Below, in pieces: positions 19,606 to 28,786 of a DNA stretch of 64,000 nucleotides. The stretch is taken from positions 1 to 64,000 of the forward strand of contig NZ_JANJTZ010000034.1 of NCBI RefSeq assembly GCF_024710845.1, given 5' to 3'. The position numbers and the translations under genes were made by a program. The notes under the pieces were generated by a model. That model ran no database searches. It saw only the letters and a program-made list of their open reading frames with translations, and had not been told where the DNA came from. Source of the DNA: Mesorhizobium sp. Lineage in GTDB: Bacteria > Pseudomonadota > Alphaproteobacteria > Rhizobiales > Rhizobiaceae. How positions within the stretch are numbered: position 1 is the stretch's first letter; each line of letters opens with the position of its first letter.

Positions 19606-22242
19606 ATGGACGTCGTAGTCGTCGAATCGCCTGCGAAGGCGAAGACAATCAACAAGTACCTCGGCAAGAACTACAAGGTTCTGGCCTCGTTCGGGCATGT
19701 GCGGGACCTGCCTCCGAAGGACGGCTCCGTCCGTCCCGACGAGGATTTCGCCATGTCGTGGGCGGTTGATTCGGCCTCATCCAAGCGGCTTTCCGATATC
19801 GCCAACGCGCTGAAGGACGCCGACGGGCTGATCCTCGCCACCGACCCGGACCGGGAGGGCGAAGCCATTTCGTGGCACGTTCTCGAAGTGCTCAAGGGCA
19901 AGCGGGTCATCAAGGACAAGCCGGTCAGCCGGGTCGTCTTCAACGCGATCACCAAACAGTCGGTGCTCGACGCGATGGCCAAGCCGCGCCAGATCGATGC
20001 GCCGCTGGTCGAGGCCTATCTCGCCCGCCGCGCACTCGATTACCTCGTCGGCTTCACCCTTTCGCCGGTGCTCTGGCGCAAACTGCCGGGCGCCCGCTCC
20101 GCCGGGCGCGTGCAGTCCGTGGCTCTGCGCCTCGTCTGCGACCGCGAACTCGAGATCGAGCGCTTCGTCACCGAGGAATACTGGAACATCGCGGCGATCC
20201 TCAACACGCCGCGCAAGGACGGTTTCGAGGCCCGCCTGACCGCATTCGACGGCAAGAAGCTGCAGAAGCTCGACATCAAGAACGCCGAACAGGCAAACGC
20301 CATCAAGTCGATGCTGGAAGGCGCAGCGTTTGCCGCGGCCTCGGTCGAGGCGAAGCCCGCCCGCCGCAATCCCGGCCCGCCCTTCACGACGTCGACGCTG
20401 CAGCAGGCGGCGTCCTCGCGCTACGGCTTCTCCGCCACGCGCACAATGCAGGTCGCGCAGCGGCTCTATGAGGGCCTCGACGTCGGCGGCGAGATGGTCG
20501 GCCTCATCACCTATATGCGAACCGACGGCGTGCAGATGGCGCCCGAGGCCGTCGAGGCCGCCCGCGTCACGATCGGCAAGGAATTCGGCGCCAACTACCT
20601 TCCCGAGAAGCCCCGCTTCTACACCGCCAAGGCCAAGAACGCGCAGGAAGCCCACGAGGCGATCCGCCCGACCGATTTCTTCCGCACGCCGGCATCCGTG
20701 CGGGCTCATCTCGATTCGGATCAGTTCCGCCTCTACGAGATGATCTGGAAGCGCGCCATCGCGAGCCAGATGCAGCCGGCGGAAATCGAGCGGACGACGG
20801 TCGAGATCGAGGCGCGCAACGGGGCGCAGACGGCGCAGTTGCGCGCGGTCGGTTCGGTCACGCGCTTCGACGGCTTCCTGGCCGCCTATGTCGATCCGAA
20901 GGAAGACGATTCCGAGGACGAGGAGAGCAAGCGCCTGCCGGAAATCCGCGCCGGCGAGACGCTCGGGCGCGAGAAGATCACCGCCGACCAGCACCGGACC
21001 GAGCCGCCGCCGCGCTATTCGGAAGCTTCGCTGATCAAGAAGCTGGAAGAGCTGGGCATCGGCCGCCCGTCGACCTATGCGGCGACGCTGAAGACGCTGG
21101 AAGACCGCGAATACGTCGTCGTCGACAAGCGCCGCCTGACGCCGCATTCGAAGGGACGGCTCGTGACCGCCTTCCTCGAGAGCTTCTTCCAGAAATATGT
21201 CGAATACGACTTCACCGCCGCGCTCGAGGAGAAGCTCGACGAGATTTCCGACGGCAAGCTCGCCTGGAAGGACGTTCTGCGCGACTTCTGGATCGATTTC
21301 TCTGCCGCCATCGACGGCATCAAGGAGCTTCGCGTCACCGATGTTCTCGATGCGCTCAACGAGCAGCTCGCCCCGCTGGTCTTCCCCGCGCGGGAAGACG
21401 GATCGGACCCTCGCATCTGCCCGCGCTGCGGCTCCGGCAACCTGTCGCTGAAGCTCGGCAAATACGGCGCCTTCGTCGGCTGCTCCAACTATCCGGAATG
21501 CGGCTACACCCGCCAGCTCGGCGAGGCGGTCAACGGCAATGGCGAGCCGGCGTCCGGCGAGAGCGGCGACAAGGCGCTCGGCGCCGATCCCTACACGTCC
21601 GAAGAGATCGTGCTGAAGAACGGCCGTTTCGGCCCCTATGTCCAGCGCGGCGAAGGCAAGGAGGCCAAGCGGTCGAGCCTGCCCAAGGGCTGGACGATCG
21701 ATACGGTCGACCACGAAAAGGCGCTGGCCCTCCTGTCGCTGCCGCGCGATGTCGGGCAGCATCCTGAGACCGGCAAGATGATCTCGGCGGGACTTGGCCG
21801 CTACGGACCCTTCCTGCTGCATGACGGGGTCTACGCCAATCTCGAATCGATCGAGGACGTTTTCTCGGTCGGCATCAACCGGGCGGTTTCCGTGCTCGCC
21901 GAGAAGGTGGCCAAGGGGCCTGGCCGGCGCGGATCGACCCCCGTCGCGCTCAAGGACCTTGGCGAACATCCGAACGGCGGCGGCAACGTCACGGTGCGGG
22001 ACGGCAAATACGGAGCCTATGTCAATTTCGGCACCGTCAACGCGACGATCCCCAAGGGCAAGGATCCTGCCGCGATCACCATGGACGAGGCGCTGGCGCT
22101 GATCGCGGCGCGCGAAGCCGCCGGCGGCGGCAAGGCGAAGTCCTCGGCGCGCAAGTCGACGGGCAAGTCCGCATCCGCGGCGAAAGGTGCGCCGAAGAAG
22201 AAGAGTGCGGCCAAGCCCGCCAAGAAGAAGGCGGCGACGTAA
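19606..22242 (+). CDS. topA: DNA topoisomerase I
   Basis: An 878-residue type IA topoisomerase that relaxes negative supercoils. It begins MDVVVVESPAKAKTINKYLG (TOPRIM domain). The TOPRIM acidic triad is in ATDPDREGEAISWH, the strand-passage tyrosine is in TYMRTDGVQMAP, and SAGRVQSVALRLV is typical. A Cys4 zinc ribbon (CPRCGSG ... CSNYPECGYTR) is followed by three GRFGPYV/GRYGPFL/GKYGAYV repeats. The tail is a lysine/alanine-rich stretch. The stop abuts the GTG of rnr directly. Confidence 0.98.
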   Translation: MDVVVVESPAKAKTINKYLGKNYKVLASFGHVRDLPPKDGSVRPDEDFAMSWAVDSASSKRLSDIANALKDADGLILATDPDREGEAISWHVLEVLKGKRVIKDKPVSRVVFNAITKQSVLDAMAKPRQIDAPLVEAYLARRALDYLVGFTLSPVLWRKLPGARSAGRVQSVALRLVCDRELEIERFVTEEYWNIAAILNTPRKDGFEARLTAFDGKKLQKLDIKNAEQANAIKSMLEGAAFAAASVEAKPARRNPGPPFTTSTLQQAASSRYGFSATRTMQVAQRLYEGLDVGGEMVGLITYMRTDGVQMAPEAVEAARVTIGKEFGANYLPEKPRFYTAKAKNAQEAHEAIRPTDFFRTPASVRAHLDSDQFRLYEMIWKRAIASQMQPAEIERTTVEIEARNGAQTAQLRAVGSVTRFDGFLAAYVDPKEDDSEDEESKRLPEIRAGETLGREKITADQHRTEPPPRYSEASLIKKLEELGIGRPSTYAATLKTLEDREYVVVDKRRLTPHSKGRLVTAFLESFFQKYVEYDFTAALEEKLDEISDGKLAWKDVLRDFWIDFSAAIDGIKELRVTDVLDALNEQLAPLVFPAREDGSDPRICPRCGSGNLSLKLGKYGAFVGCSNYPECGYTRQLGEAVNGNGEPASGESGDKALGADPYTSEEIVLKNGRFGPYVQRGEGKEAKRSSLPKGWTIDTVDHEKALALLSLPRDVGQHPETGKMISAGLGRYGPFLLHDGVYANLESIEDVFSVGINRAVSVLAEKVAKGPGRRGSTPVALKDLGEHPNGGGNVTVRDGKYGAYVNFGTVNATIPKGKDPAAITMDEALALIAAREAAGGGKAKSSARKSTGKSASAAKGAPKKKSAAKPAKKKAAT

Positions 22243-24564
22243 GTGGCCCGGCGCCTGACCGGACCGAAACAGGCCGGCAAGCGCCCCGGAGGACGAGACT
22301 CTGCCCCCACGGAACTTGGCGAGGACGGCTTTCCGACCCGCGAGGCGCTGTTGGCCTTTATCGAAGCCAACCCCGACCGGGCGTCGAAGCGGGACATCGC
22401 CAAAGCCTTCGACCTGAAGGGCGATGGCCGCATCTGGCTGAAGCGCACGCTTGCCAAGCTTGCCGAAGAGGGCAAGCTCGATGTCGAGCGCAAATCCTAC
22501 TCGAAGCCGGGCGCGCTCCCGCCCGTCGTCGCCCTCGAGATCTTCGGACGCGACCGCGACGGCGGCCTGCTCGCCCGGCCGGTCGAGCAGCCGCCGGACA
22601 CCGAGCCGGTGCTGGTCTCGATCCGCACCGCGCGCGGTGACCGCGCTCCGACCGCGGGCGTCGGCGACCGGGTGCTGGCCAAGGTGTTTGCGTCCAAGGA
22701 AAGGCCCGGCCCCGCCTATACCGGCCGCGTCATCAGGCTGATCGACCACCGCAAGGAGGTCGTCCTCGGCGTCGTTCGCAAGCTTGCCGACGGTTCGTTC
22801 CGGCTGGAGCCGGTCGAGCGCCGCCAGGCCGAACTCGTCATCGACGCCGGCGGGCTCGGCGACGCCAAACCGGGCGACCTGGTCGAGGTCGAGCCGACCA
22901 GCGCCGGCCGCTACGGCCTGCCGCGCGGCAAGGTGGTCTCGGTCCTCGGCTCGCTGGAAAGCGAAAAGGCGGTCTCGATGATCGCCATCCACGCGCACGA
23001 CATTCCCCACGTCTTCCTGCCGCAGGTGCTGGCGGAGGCCGACGAGATGAAGCCGGCGGGCATGGATCACCGCGAGGACTGGCGCGACCTGCCGCTGGTG
23101 ACGATCGATCCGGCCGATGCCAAGGACCACGACGACGCGGTTCACGCTTTGCCCGATCCGGATCCGGCAAATCCGGGCGGCGTGATCGCCACCGTCGCGA
23201 TCGCCGACGTCGCCATCTACATCCGGTCCGGCTCGCCTCTTGACCGCGAGGCGCTGAAGCGCGGCAATTCGGTCTACTTCCCCGACCGCGTGGTGCCGAT
23301 GCTGCCGGAGCGGATCTCCAACGATCTTTGCTCCCTGCGCGAAGGCGAGAACCGGCCGGCGCTTGCCGTTCGCATGACTTTCTCCGCCGATGGCCGCAAG
23401 ATCAGGCACACATTCCACCGCGTGATGATGAAGTCGGCGGCCAAGCTCGCCTATCCGCAGGCGCAGGCGGCGATCGACGGCCGGCCCGACGACAAGACCG
23501 GCCCCCTGCTCGACACGGTGCTGCGGCCGCTGTGGGACGCCTATGCGGTGCTCAAGCGCGGGCGCGACGCACGCCGGCCGCTCGAGCTCGACCTGCCGGA
23601 ACGCAAGATCCTCCTGAAGCCCGACGGCACGGTGGACCGCGTCGTCATCCCCGACCGCCTCGACGCGCACAAGCTGATCGAGGAATTCATGATCCAGGCG
23701 AACGTCGCCGCCGCCGAGACGCTGGAGGCGAAGCGCCAGCCGCTGATCTACCGCATCCACGACACGCCCTCGCTCGCCAAGCAGGAATCGCTGCGCGAGT
23801 TCCTGAAGACGCTCGACATCTCGCTGGCGCGCGGCGCCGAGCTGCGCCCGGCGCAGTTCAACGGCATCCTGGCGCAAGTGCGCGACACGGACCACGAAAG
23901 CCTCGTCAACGAGGTCGTGCTGCGCTCCCAGAGCCAGGCCGTCTATTCGCCGGAGAACATCGGGCATTTCGGCCTCAACCTGAAGCGCTACGCCCACTTC
24001 ACCTCGCCGATCCGCCGCTATTCCGACCTGATCGTCCACCGCGCGCTGGTCGGTACGCTGGGTCTGGGCGCCGGCGGGCTGACCCGCGACGAAGAAGCGC
24101 GGCTGGAGGAGATTTCCGCCCTGATTTCCGTGACCGAACGTCGCGCCATGGCGGCCGAACGCGACACCGTCGACAGGCTCGTCGCGGCGCATCTCTCGGG
24201 CCGCAAGGGCGAAACGTTCGATGGGCGCATAACGGGTGTGACCAAGTCCGGACTTTTTGTCCAGTTGCCAATCTATGGCGCGGACGGCTTTGTGCCGGTG
24301 TCATCCTTGCGTGACGATTACTATATTTATGATGAAACGGCACACGCCCTGTTCGGCGACCGCAGCGGAAAAGGGTATCGCCTCGGCGATACGGTCGAGG
24401 TCAAGCTGGTCGAGGTCGCGCCTTTGGCCGGTGCCATGCGTTTCGAGATGCTGACAGATCCGGCAGCACTTCCGGGCATGCGCCAGTCGTTCCATAAGGC
24501 GCGCGGACGCCGGACGGCGAAGGCCGGCAACAACCGGCTTGGCGGCCGGTCAAGGAGAAGATGA
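22243..24564 (+). CDS. rnr: Ribonuclease R
   Basis: A 773-residue 3'-5' exoribonuclease that degrades structured RNA. An N-terminal winged-helix region (FPTREALLAFIEANP ... KRDIAKAF) is followed by cold-shock domains, the RNB catalytic domain with the metal-binding TIDPADAKDHDDAVHA motif and HFTSPIRRYSDLIVHRAL, and a C-terminal S1 domain (DGRITGVTKSGLFVQL). A basic tail follows. The GTG start at 22243 comes immediately after the topA stop, so the two genes are translated in tandem. Confidence 0.96.
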   Translation: MARRLTGPKQAGKRPGGRDSAPTELGEDGFPTREALLAFIEANPDRASKRDIAKAFDLKGDGRIWLKRTLAKLAEEGKLDVERKSYSKPGALPPVVALEIFGRDRDGGLLARPVEQPPDTEPVLVSIRTARGDRAPTAGVGDRVLAKVFASKERPGPAYTGRVIRLIDHRKEVVLGVVRKLADGSFRLEPVERRQAELVIDAGGLGDAKPGDLVEVEPTSAGRYGLPRGKVVSVLGSLESEKAVSMIAIHAHDIPHVFLPQVLAEADEMKPAGMDHREDWRDLPLVTIDPADAKDHDDAVHALPDPDPANPGGVIATVAIADVAIYIRSGSPLDREALKRGNSVYFPDRVVPMLPERISNDLCSLREGENRPALAVRMTFSADGRKIRHTFHRVMMKSAAKLAYPQAQAAIDGRPDDKTGPLLDTVLRPLWDAYAVLKRGRDARRPLELDLPERKILLKPDGTVDRVVIPDRLDAHKLIEEFMIQANVAAAETLEAKRQPLIYRIHDTPSLAKQESLREFLKTLDISLARGAELRPAQFNGILAQVRDTDHESLVNEVVLRSQSQAVYSPENIGHFGLNLKRYAHFTSPIRRYSDLIVHRALVGTLGLGAGGLTRDEEARLEEISALISVTERRAMAAERDTVDRLVAAHLSGRKGETFDGRITGVTKSGLFVQLPIYGADGFVPVSSLRDDYYIYDETAHALFGDRSGKGYRLGDTVEVKLVEVAPLAGAMRFEMLTDPAALPGMRQSFHKARGRRTAKAGNNRLGGRSRRR

Positions 24565-24995
24565 TGACGCTCCAGTATGGCGGCGAACTGCACACCGGCA
24601 GGCCGGCACGCGACCTGAAGCAGGCGATGATACGCGGCTTCATGGGCCGCTGCCCGCATTGCGGCGAAGGCAAGCTGTTCCGCGGCTTCGCCAAGACCGT
24701 TGACGATTGCGCCGTCTGCGGCGAGCATATCGACCACCACCGCGCCGACGACCTGCCGGCCTATCTCGTCATCTTCATCGTCGGCCATATTGTCGTCGGC
24801 GCCTTCATGGGAGTGGAGGCGGCTGTCGAGCTGTCGACCTGGACCCATCTGGCCATTTGGGCGCCGCTCACCGTCCTCGGTTCGATCGCGCTGCTCCAGC
24901 CGGTCAAGGGCGCCGTCGTCGGGCTGCAGTGGGCGCTTTACATGCACGGCTTCGGCGACGCCGAGGACGCCATCGAGACGCATCCGGAATTGTAG
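24561..24995 (+). CDS. DUF983 family membrane protein
   Basis: A 144-residue protein of the DUF983 family, common in alphaproteobacteria and of unknown function. Two CxxC pairs (RCPHCGEGKLF and CAVCGEH) form a probable zinc ribbon at about residues 31-55. HHRADDLPAYLVIFIVGHIVVG opens the first of two membrane helices; the second is at AIWAPLTVLGSIALL. ATG at 24561 overlaps the rnr stop (ATGA); the next ATG at 24564 is an alternative. Confidence 0.9.
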   Translation: MMTLQYGGELHTGRPARDLKQAMIRGFMGRCPHCGEGKLFRGFAKTVDDCAVCGEHIDHHRADDLPAYLVIFIVGHIVVGAFMGVEAAVELSTWTHLAIWAPLTVLGSIALLQPVKGAVVGLQWALYMHGFGDAEDAIETHPEL

Positions 24996-25026
24996 CCGGC
25001 AGGCGTTTCCGCAGGGAGGTTCTGAC

Positions 25027-25770
25027 ATGGAAGGCATGAGTCGCGCGCAGGTCGACAGCGCCGAGGCAAAGGACTTCGCGCTCGGCGGAAAGCCGATGCG
25101 GCCGCGCGACGCCGCAACGCTGATCCTGCTGGACCGGAGCGGCGGCGAGACCCGCGTCCTGATGGGTCGCCGCTCGATGAAGCACGCCTTCATGCCCGGC
25201 CGACTGGTCTTTCCGGGCGGGCGCACCGACCCCTCCGACAGCCGCGTGACGACGGCCGACGCGCTGCATCCCTCGGTCGAGGCAAAGCTCGTGGCGGGCA
25301 CCGGCAGCCGCATGTCGTCGGCCCGCGCCCGCGCCATCGCACTTTCCGCCGTGCGCGAGACTTACGAGGAAGCCGGCCTGCTCATCGGCCGCAAGGGAGA
25401 TTACCGCACGCGCCGTGAAGGATGGCTGGGCTTCGCCGAAAACGGCGTCGAGCCGACGCTGTCCAACCTGCGCATGATCGCGAGGGCGATCACGCCGCCC
25501 GGCCGTGTGCGCCGGTTCGACACCAGGTTCATCGCCGCCTGGCGCGACGATGTCGCGGTGGAACTTGCCGAAGGCGGGCCGACCGAGGAACTCGAGGAAC
25601 TCGTCTGGCTGCCGGTCGGCAATGCCGTCTCCGAGGAGATCCCGATGATCACGAGGAGCATCCTCGGCGACCTGGCGGGACGTCTCGCGCAGGATCCGGA
25701 CCTCGATCCCGACTATCCGGTGCCGTTCTACCGCATGCGCCACCGGCGCATGCTCCGCGACCTCGTCTGA
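25027..25770 (+). CDS. NUDIX hydrolase with an insertion in the Nudix box
   Basis: A 247-residue NUDIX protein. The start at 25027 has GGGAGG upstream. The box is split: FPGGRTDPSD at residues 62-71 and RETYEEAGLLI at 110-120, with roughly 30 residues more between the halves than in a canonical Nudix box. This arrangement resembles the NUDT7/NUDT19-like acyl-CoA diphosphatase branch, so a CoA-type substrate is possible but unproven. It follows DUF983 by 31 bases on the same strand. Confidence 0.88.
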   Translation: MEGMSRAQVDSAEAKDFALGGKPMRPRDAATLILLDRSGGETRVLMGRRSMKHAFMPGRLVFPGGRTDPSDSRVTTADALHPSVEAKLVAGTGSRMSSARARAIALSAVRETYEEAGLLIGRKGDYRTRREGWLGFAENGVEPTLSNLRMIARAITPPGRVRRFDTRFIAAWRDDVAVELAEGGPTEELEELVWLPVGNAVSEEIPMITRSILGDLAGRLAQDPDLDPDYPVPFYRMRHRRMLRDLV

Positions 25771-25784
25771 CCCACCTCCCCGCC

Positions 25785-26978
25785 ATGACGATCGCGCCGC
25801 CAGTTCCCTCGGGAGCCGACGAACCGCCGCTCCGGCTGCTTTCGCTCACCGCCGCGATCGGATCGATCAGCGTGGTCGGCATCGCGATCGGGCTGGGCGT
25901 GCCGCTGCTCAGCGTCGTGCTCGAACAGCGCGGGCATTCCGCGACGATGATCGGGCTGAACACGGCCGCCGCCGGACTCGCCTCGATCGCCGCCGCGCCG
26001 CTCGCCACGCCGCTCGGCGTGCGGTTCGGAGTCGTGCCGACGCTGGCGGTGTCGATGCTCATCGGCGCGCTGTCGTTCGTGGGTTTCCATTTCGCCACCG
26101 AATTCTGGATGTGGTTCCCGTTGCGGGCGATCCTGCACATCGCGCTGACGGTGGTGTTCATCCTGTCGGAATACTGGATCAACGTCTCGGCCCCGCCACG
26201 CCGTCGCGGCATGGTGCTCGGCGTCTACGCGACGATGCTGTCGCTCGGCTTCGCCTTCGGGCCGTGGCTATTCGCCCAGGTGGGCAGCCAGGGACTGCGG
26301 CCGTTTGCCATCGCCTTCGGCCTCGTCATCGCCGGCATGCTGCCGGTCCTGATCGCGTGGCGGCAGAGTCCGCGTATCCCCAGCGGCCACGGCGAAGGCA
26401 AGCGCTTCATGCGCTATATCTGGCTCGTTCCGACGGCGACGGCCGCGGTGTTCGTCTTCGGCGCGGTCGAGACGGGCGGCTTCGCCCTGTTCCCCTTCTA
26501 CGGGTCGATGATCGGCTATTCGGAAGCGGATTCAGCGCTGCTGCTGTCGATGATCGGACTGGGAAATGTGCTGTTCCAGGTGCCGCTCGGGATGCTGAGC
26601 GACCGGATCAGGGACCGGCGACGCGTTCTCGTCGGTTGTGCGGTGGCCGGTCTCGCCGGCATGCTGATCATGCCTTACCTGGCGCACAACTGGACGCTGA
26701 TGGCGGCCCTGCTCCTCATCTGGGGCGGCGCCGTCGCTGCGCTCTATACGGTGGGGCTGGCCCATCTCGGCTCGCAACTGCACGGCCGCGACCTGGCATC
26801 GGCCAACGCCGCGTTCGTGTTCTGCTACGGCATCGGCATGCTGGCCGGTCCTCAGGCGATCGGCCTCGGACTCGACGCCTTCGGTCCGCCCGGCTTCGGC
26901 TGGACAGTCGCCGGCTTCTTCGCCGCCTATCTGCTGCTGGTTACGATCCGCATCGTGCGCGGCCCGTCCCGCTCTTGA
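25785..26978 (+). CDS. Major facilitator superfamily transporter
   Basis: A 397-residue protein with about 12 hydrophobic helices. The cytoplasmic loop 2-3 region contains ATPLGVRFGV, and the matching loop in the second half is PLGMLSDRIRDRRRVLVG, the usual MFS signature. The substrate cannot be told from sequence; related proteins resemble the YcaD-like/aromatic or drug exporter branch. Start is the ATG at 25785, 14 bases after the NUDIX stop. Confidence 0.9.
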   Translation: MTIAPPVPSGADEPPLRLLSLTAAIGSISVVGIAIGLGVPLLSVVLEQRGHSATMIGLNTAAAGLASIAAAPLATPLGVRFGVVPTLAVSMLIGALSFVGFHFATEFWMWFPLRAILHIALTVVFILSEYWINVSAPPRRRGMVLGVYATMLSLGFAFGPWLFAQVGSQGLRPFAIAFGLVIAGMLPVLIAWRQSPRIPSGHGEGKRFMRYIWLVPTATAAVFVFGAVETGGFALFPFYGSMIGYSEADSALLLSMIGLGNVLFQVPLGMLSDRIRDRRRVLVGCAVAGLAGMLIMPYLAHNWTLMAALLLIWGGAVAALYTVGLAHLGSQLHGRDLASANAAFVFCYGIGMLAGPQAIGLGLDAFGPPGFGWTVAGFFAAYLLLVTIRIVRGPSRS

Positions 26979-27002
26979 CTTTCCGCGGCCAATCCGTATG
27001 TG
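26974..27002 (+). promoter_or_regulatory. Candidate promoter for rpmG
   Basis: CTTGAC at 26974-26979 overlaps the MFS stop codon, with TATGTG at 26997-27002 after a 17-base gap. The -35 matches the rhizobial sigma-70 consensus CTTGAC exactly; the -10 is weak. An 11-base direct repeat TTTCCGCGGCC occurs at 26980-26990 and 27014-27024. Inferred from spacing only. Confidence 0.35.
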
Positions 27003-27084
27003 TCCGGCTCAGTTTTCCGCGGCCGGGCACGACGCTTGGCGCTTGCGCGCGAAGTGACCCACACTTAAGACACGGACAAGAGCC

Positions 27085-27252
27085 ATGGCAAAAGCCGCCA
27101 ACATCAAGATCAAGCTCCTCTCGACCGCCGACACCGGCTTCTTCTACGTGACGAGCAAGAACAGCCGCACCAAGACCGACAAGATGTCGTTCCGCAAATA
27201 CGACCCGGTGGCGAAGAAGCACGTCGAGTTCAAGGAAACCAAGATCAAGTAA
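27085..27252 (+). CDS. rpmG: 50S ribosomal protein L33
   Basis: A 55-residue protein, [20 protein letters not shown] onward, ending [10 protein letters not shown]: the full L33 sequence. It lacks the zinc-binding cysteine pairs, so it is the C-minus (zinc-independent) type. It is followed by a strong intrinsic terminator. Too short for many gene finders but unambiguous. Confidence 0.98.
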   Translation: MAKAANIKIKLLSTADTGFFYVTSKNSRTKTDKMSFRKYDPVAKKHVEFKETKIK

Positions 27253-27280
27253 GCCGATCAGGCCCGCTTGATGACGAAAG

Positions 27281-27303
27281 CGCCGCCTCCGGGCGGCGTT
27301 TTT
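27281..27303 (+). terminator. Rho-independent terminator of rpmG
   Basis: A perfect 7-base-pair GC stem (CGCCGCC at 27281-27287 with GGCGGCG at 27292-27298) closes a TCCG tetraloop and is followed by five Ts. It lies 29 bases after the rpmG stop. Confidence 0.9.
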
Positions 27304-27674
27304 CGTTTGTGGGCCAACAATGTCGCCCGACAAGCTCATGTTCGAAATGAATTGTGAAAAGGGGGCCGGCCGACAACTGGCAGCGGTACGAGGAGTCCAC
27401 TATGTGCCAGCGTCGGCCGGCCGACCCCACGGAACCCAGGAGATGCGGCGGACCTGAGCATCATGGGGCATATCCGGACGGATGCGGCTATTTCCCCGTC
27501 GCCATACCGTCCCTACCCACGATGATCATCGCGCAACATTGCTTGAAAATCAATACTTTCTTAAGGTTTGAGAGCGAATCACGCAAAACAGGGTAAATCC
27601 GCATGCCATCTCATGTGGGTACGTCGCGCGATCCGCGCATCGGCCCCACGAAGCAGCCGGAGCACGCGATAAGC
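27304..27674. other. Intergenic region with a large stem-loop and no supported gene
   Basis: These 371 bases between the rpmG terminator and the end of the PhzF gene show no convincing coding frame. The GC content drops in the right half (about 27520-27595). The left half contains the strong inverted repeat described at 27364-27422. Nothing else is recognised. Confidence 0.5.
27364..27422. repeat. Strong GC-rich stem-loop (11 + 6 base pairs)
   Basis: GGCCGGCCGAC at 27364-27374 pairs perfectly with GTCGGCCGGCC at 27412-27422. After a small internal loop, CTGGCA (27377-27382) pairs with TGCCAG (27405-27410), leaving a 22-base loop. There is no T-tract, so it is not an ordinary terminator. It could be a small structured RNA, a rhizobial intergenic palindromic element, or a protein-binding site. 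Confidence 0.65.
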
Positions 27675-28583
27675 CTACACGTAGATCTCCCCCCGCCCAA
27701 CGATGACCGCCTCGCCGCCGATCCGCGCGGCGGTGGCGCGGCCGTCCTCCACGTCCACCTCCAGCCGGATGCGCGAGGGGCGGCCCATCTCGATGCCCTG
27801 CTCGATCCAGACCTCGTGGCTGCCGTCGCCCGGCCGTTCGTTGGCGACGAAGGCGCCGACGAAGGCTGCCGCCGCCGATCCGGTCGCCGGGTCCTCGTAG
27901 GACGGGCTTGCCGCCACGAACATGCGGGCGTGGAACGAACTGCCGGCAAGGCTCGTCTCGCGACAGTAGACATAGGCCGACGCCGTGGCGTCGTTCGCCT
28001 TGGCCGGCGCGAAGGCCTGCCAGACATGGGTGTCGAAGCTGACGCGCCGCATCGCGTCGAGCCCCTTGAGCGGCACCGTCACATAGGGCACGCCCGCCGA
28101 CCAGGCGCCGATCGCGTGGCCGTCGAAGCCGAGATCGGCGTGATCGAGCCCGAGCGCGGCGGCGATCCGCGCCGGATCGGGCGCAAACGGCATCGCGGAC
28201 GAAATCTGCGGCACGTCGAACTCGGCGAAGGCCGTGCCCTGCCCGCCGCTGACGATGCAGCGCACCGGCCCGATATTCTCCTCCAGTACCAGGATCTCGC
28301 CGTCGCCATGGCCGCGCTCGCGCCACAGCGCAACCGCGGTGCCAACGGTCGGATGGCCGGCGAAGGGCATCTCGTATTCGGGGCAGAAGATGCGGATGCG
28401 CGCCGCATGCGCCTTGTTCTCGGGCGGCAGCACGAAGACGGTTTCGGACAGGTTGAACTCGCGCGTGATCGCCTGCATCCGCGCCGTGTCGAGCCCCTCG
28501 GCGTCGAGCACGACGGCGAGCGGATTGCCTTCCAGCGCCGTGCCGGCAAAGACGTCGAGCAAGAGATAGCGCCGTCCGGTCAT
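27675..28583 (-). CDS. PhzF family isomerase/epimerase-like protein
   Basis: About 302 residues from the ATG at 28583, which has GGGAG seven bases upstream; an ATG at 28613 is less likely. PhzF proteins share the diaminopimelate epimerase fold. The first half holds DVFAGTALEGNPLAVVLDA and NLSETVFVLP, with the conserved Glu in SET; PEYEMPFAGHPTVGTA follows, and the second half has EDPATGSAAAAF. Substrate is unknown; most PhzF homologues outside phenazine clusters are uncharacterised, and no phenazine genes are nearby. Confidence 0.92.
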   Translation of the reverse strand: MTGRRYLLLDVFAGTALEGNPLAVVLDAEGLDTARMQAITREFNLSETVFVLPPENKAHAARIRIFCPEYEMPFAGHPTVGTAVALWRERGHGDGEILVLEENIGPVRCIVSGGQGTAFAEFDVPQISSAMPFAPDPARIAAALGLDHADLGFDGHAIGAWSAGVPYVTVPLKGLDAMRRVSFDTHVWQAFAPAKANDATASAYVYCRETSLAGSSFHARMFVAASPSYEDPATGSAAAAFVGAFVANERPGDGSHEVWIEQGIEMGRPSRIRLEVDVEDGRATAARIGGEAVIVGRGEIYV

Positions 28584-28786
28584 GATGGTCTCCCTGTTCA
28601 TATGCCGAGGCATAGCGTGCGCCAGCCTCTCCCCTCAAGGCTGTGCACAGAAACAATCGCGAGCTTTGTCGCCTGGCGGCAGGACAATATGAACGAGAAT
28701 TAATTTGTAATGCGCTGCGTCAAGGCTGATCTGTGTCGAAAAGGCAGACATTGGGACGCCACGCAGAAGCAGGAAGAGCGCCCACC

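Noticed and set aside
19777-24192. A 1471-residue minus-strand open frame
   Set aside because: It is the mirror image of topA and rnr, which are unmistakable; long antisense frames are expected at this GC content.
27354-27596. An 80-residue plus-strand frame between rpmG and the PhzF gene
   Set aside because: No ribosome binding site, composition unlike neighbours, and it runs through the large stem-loop.
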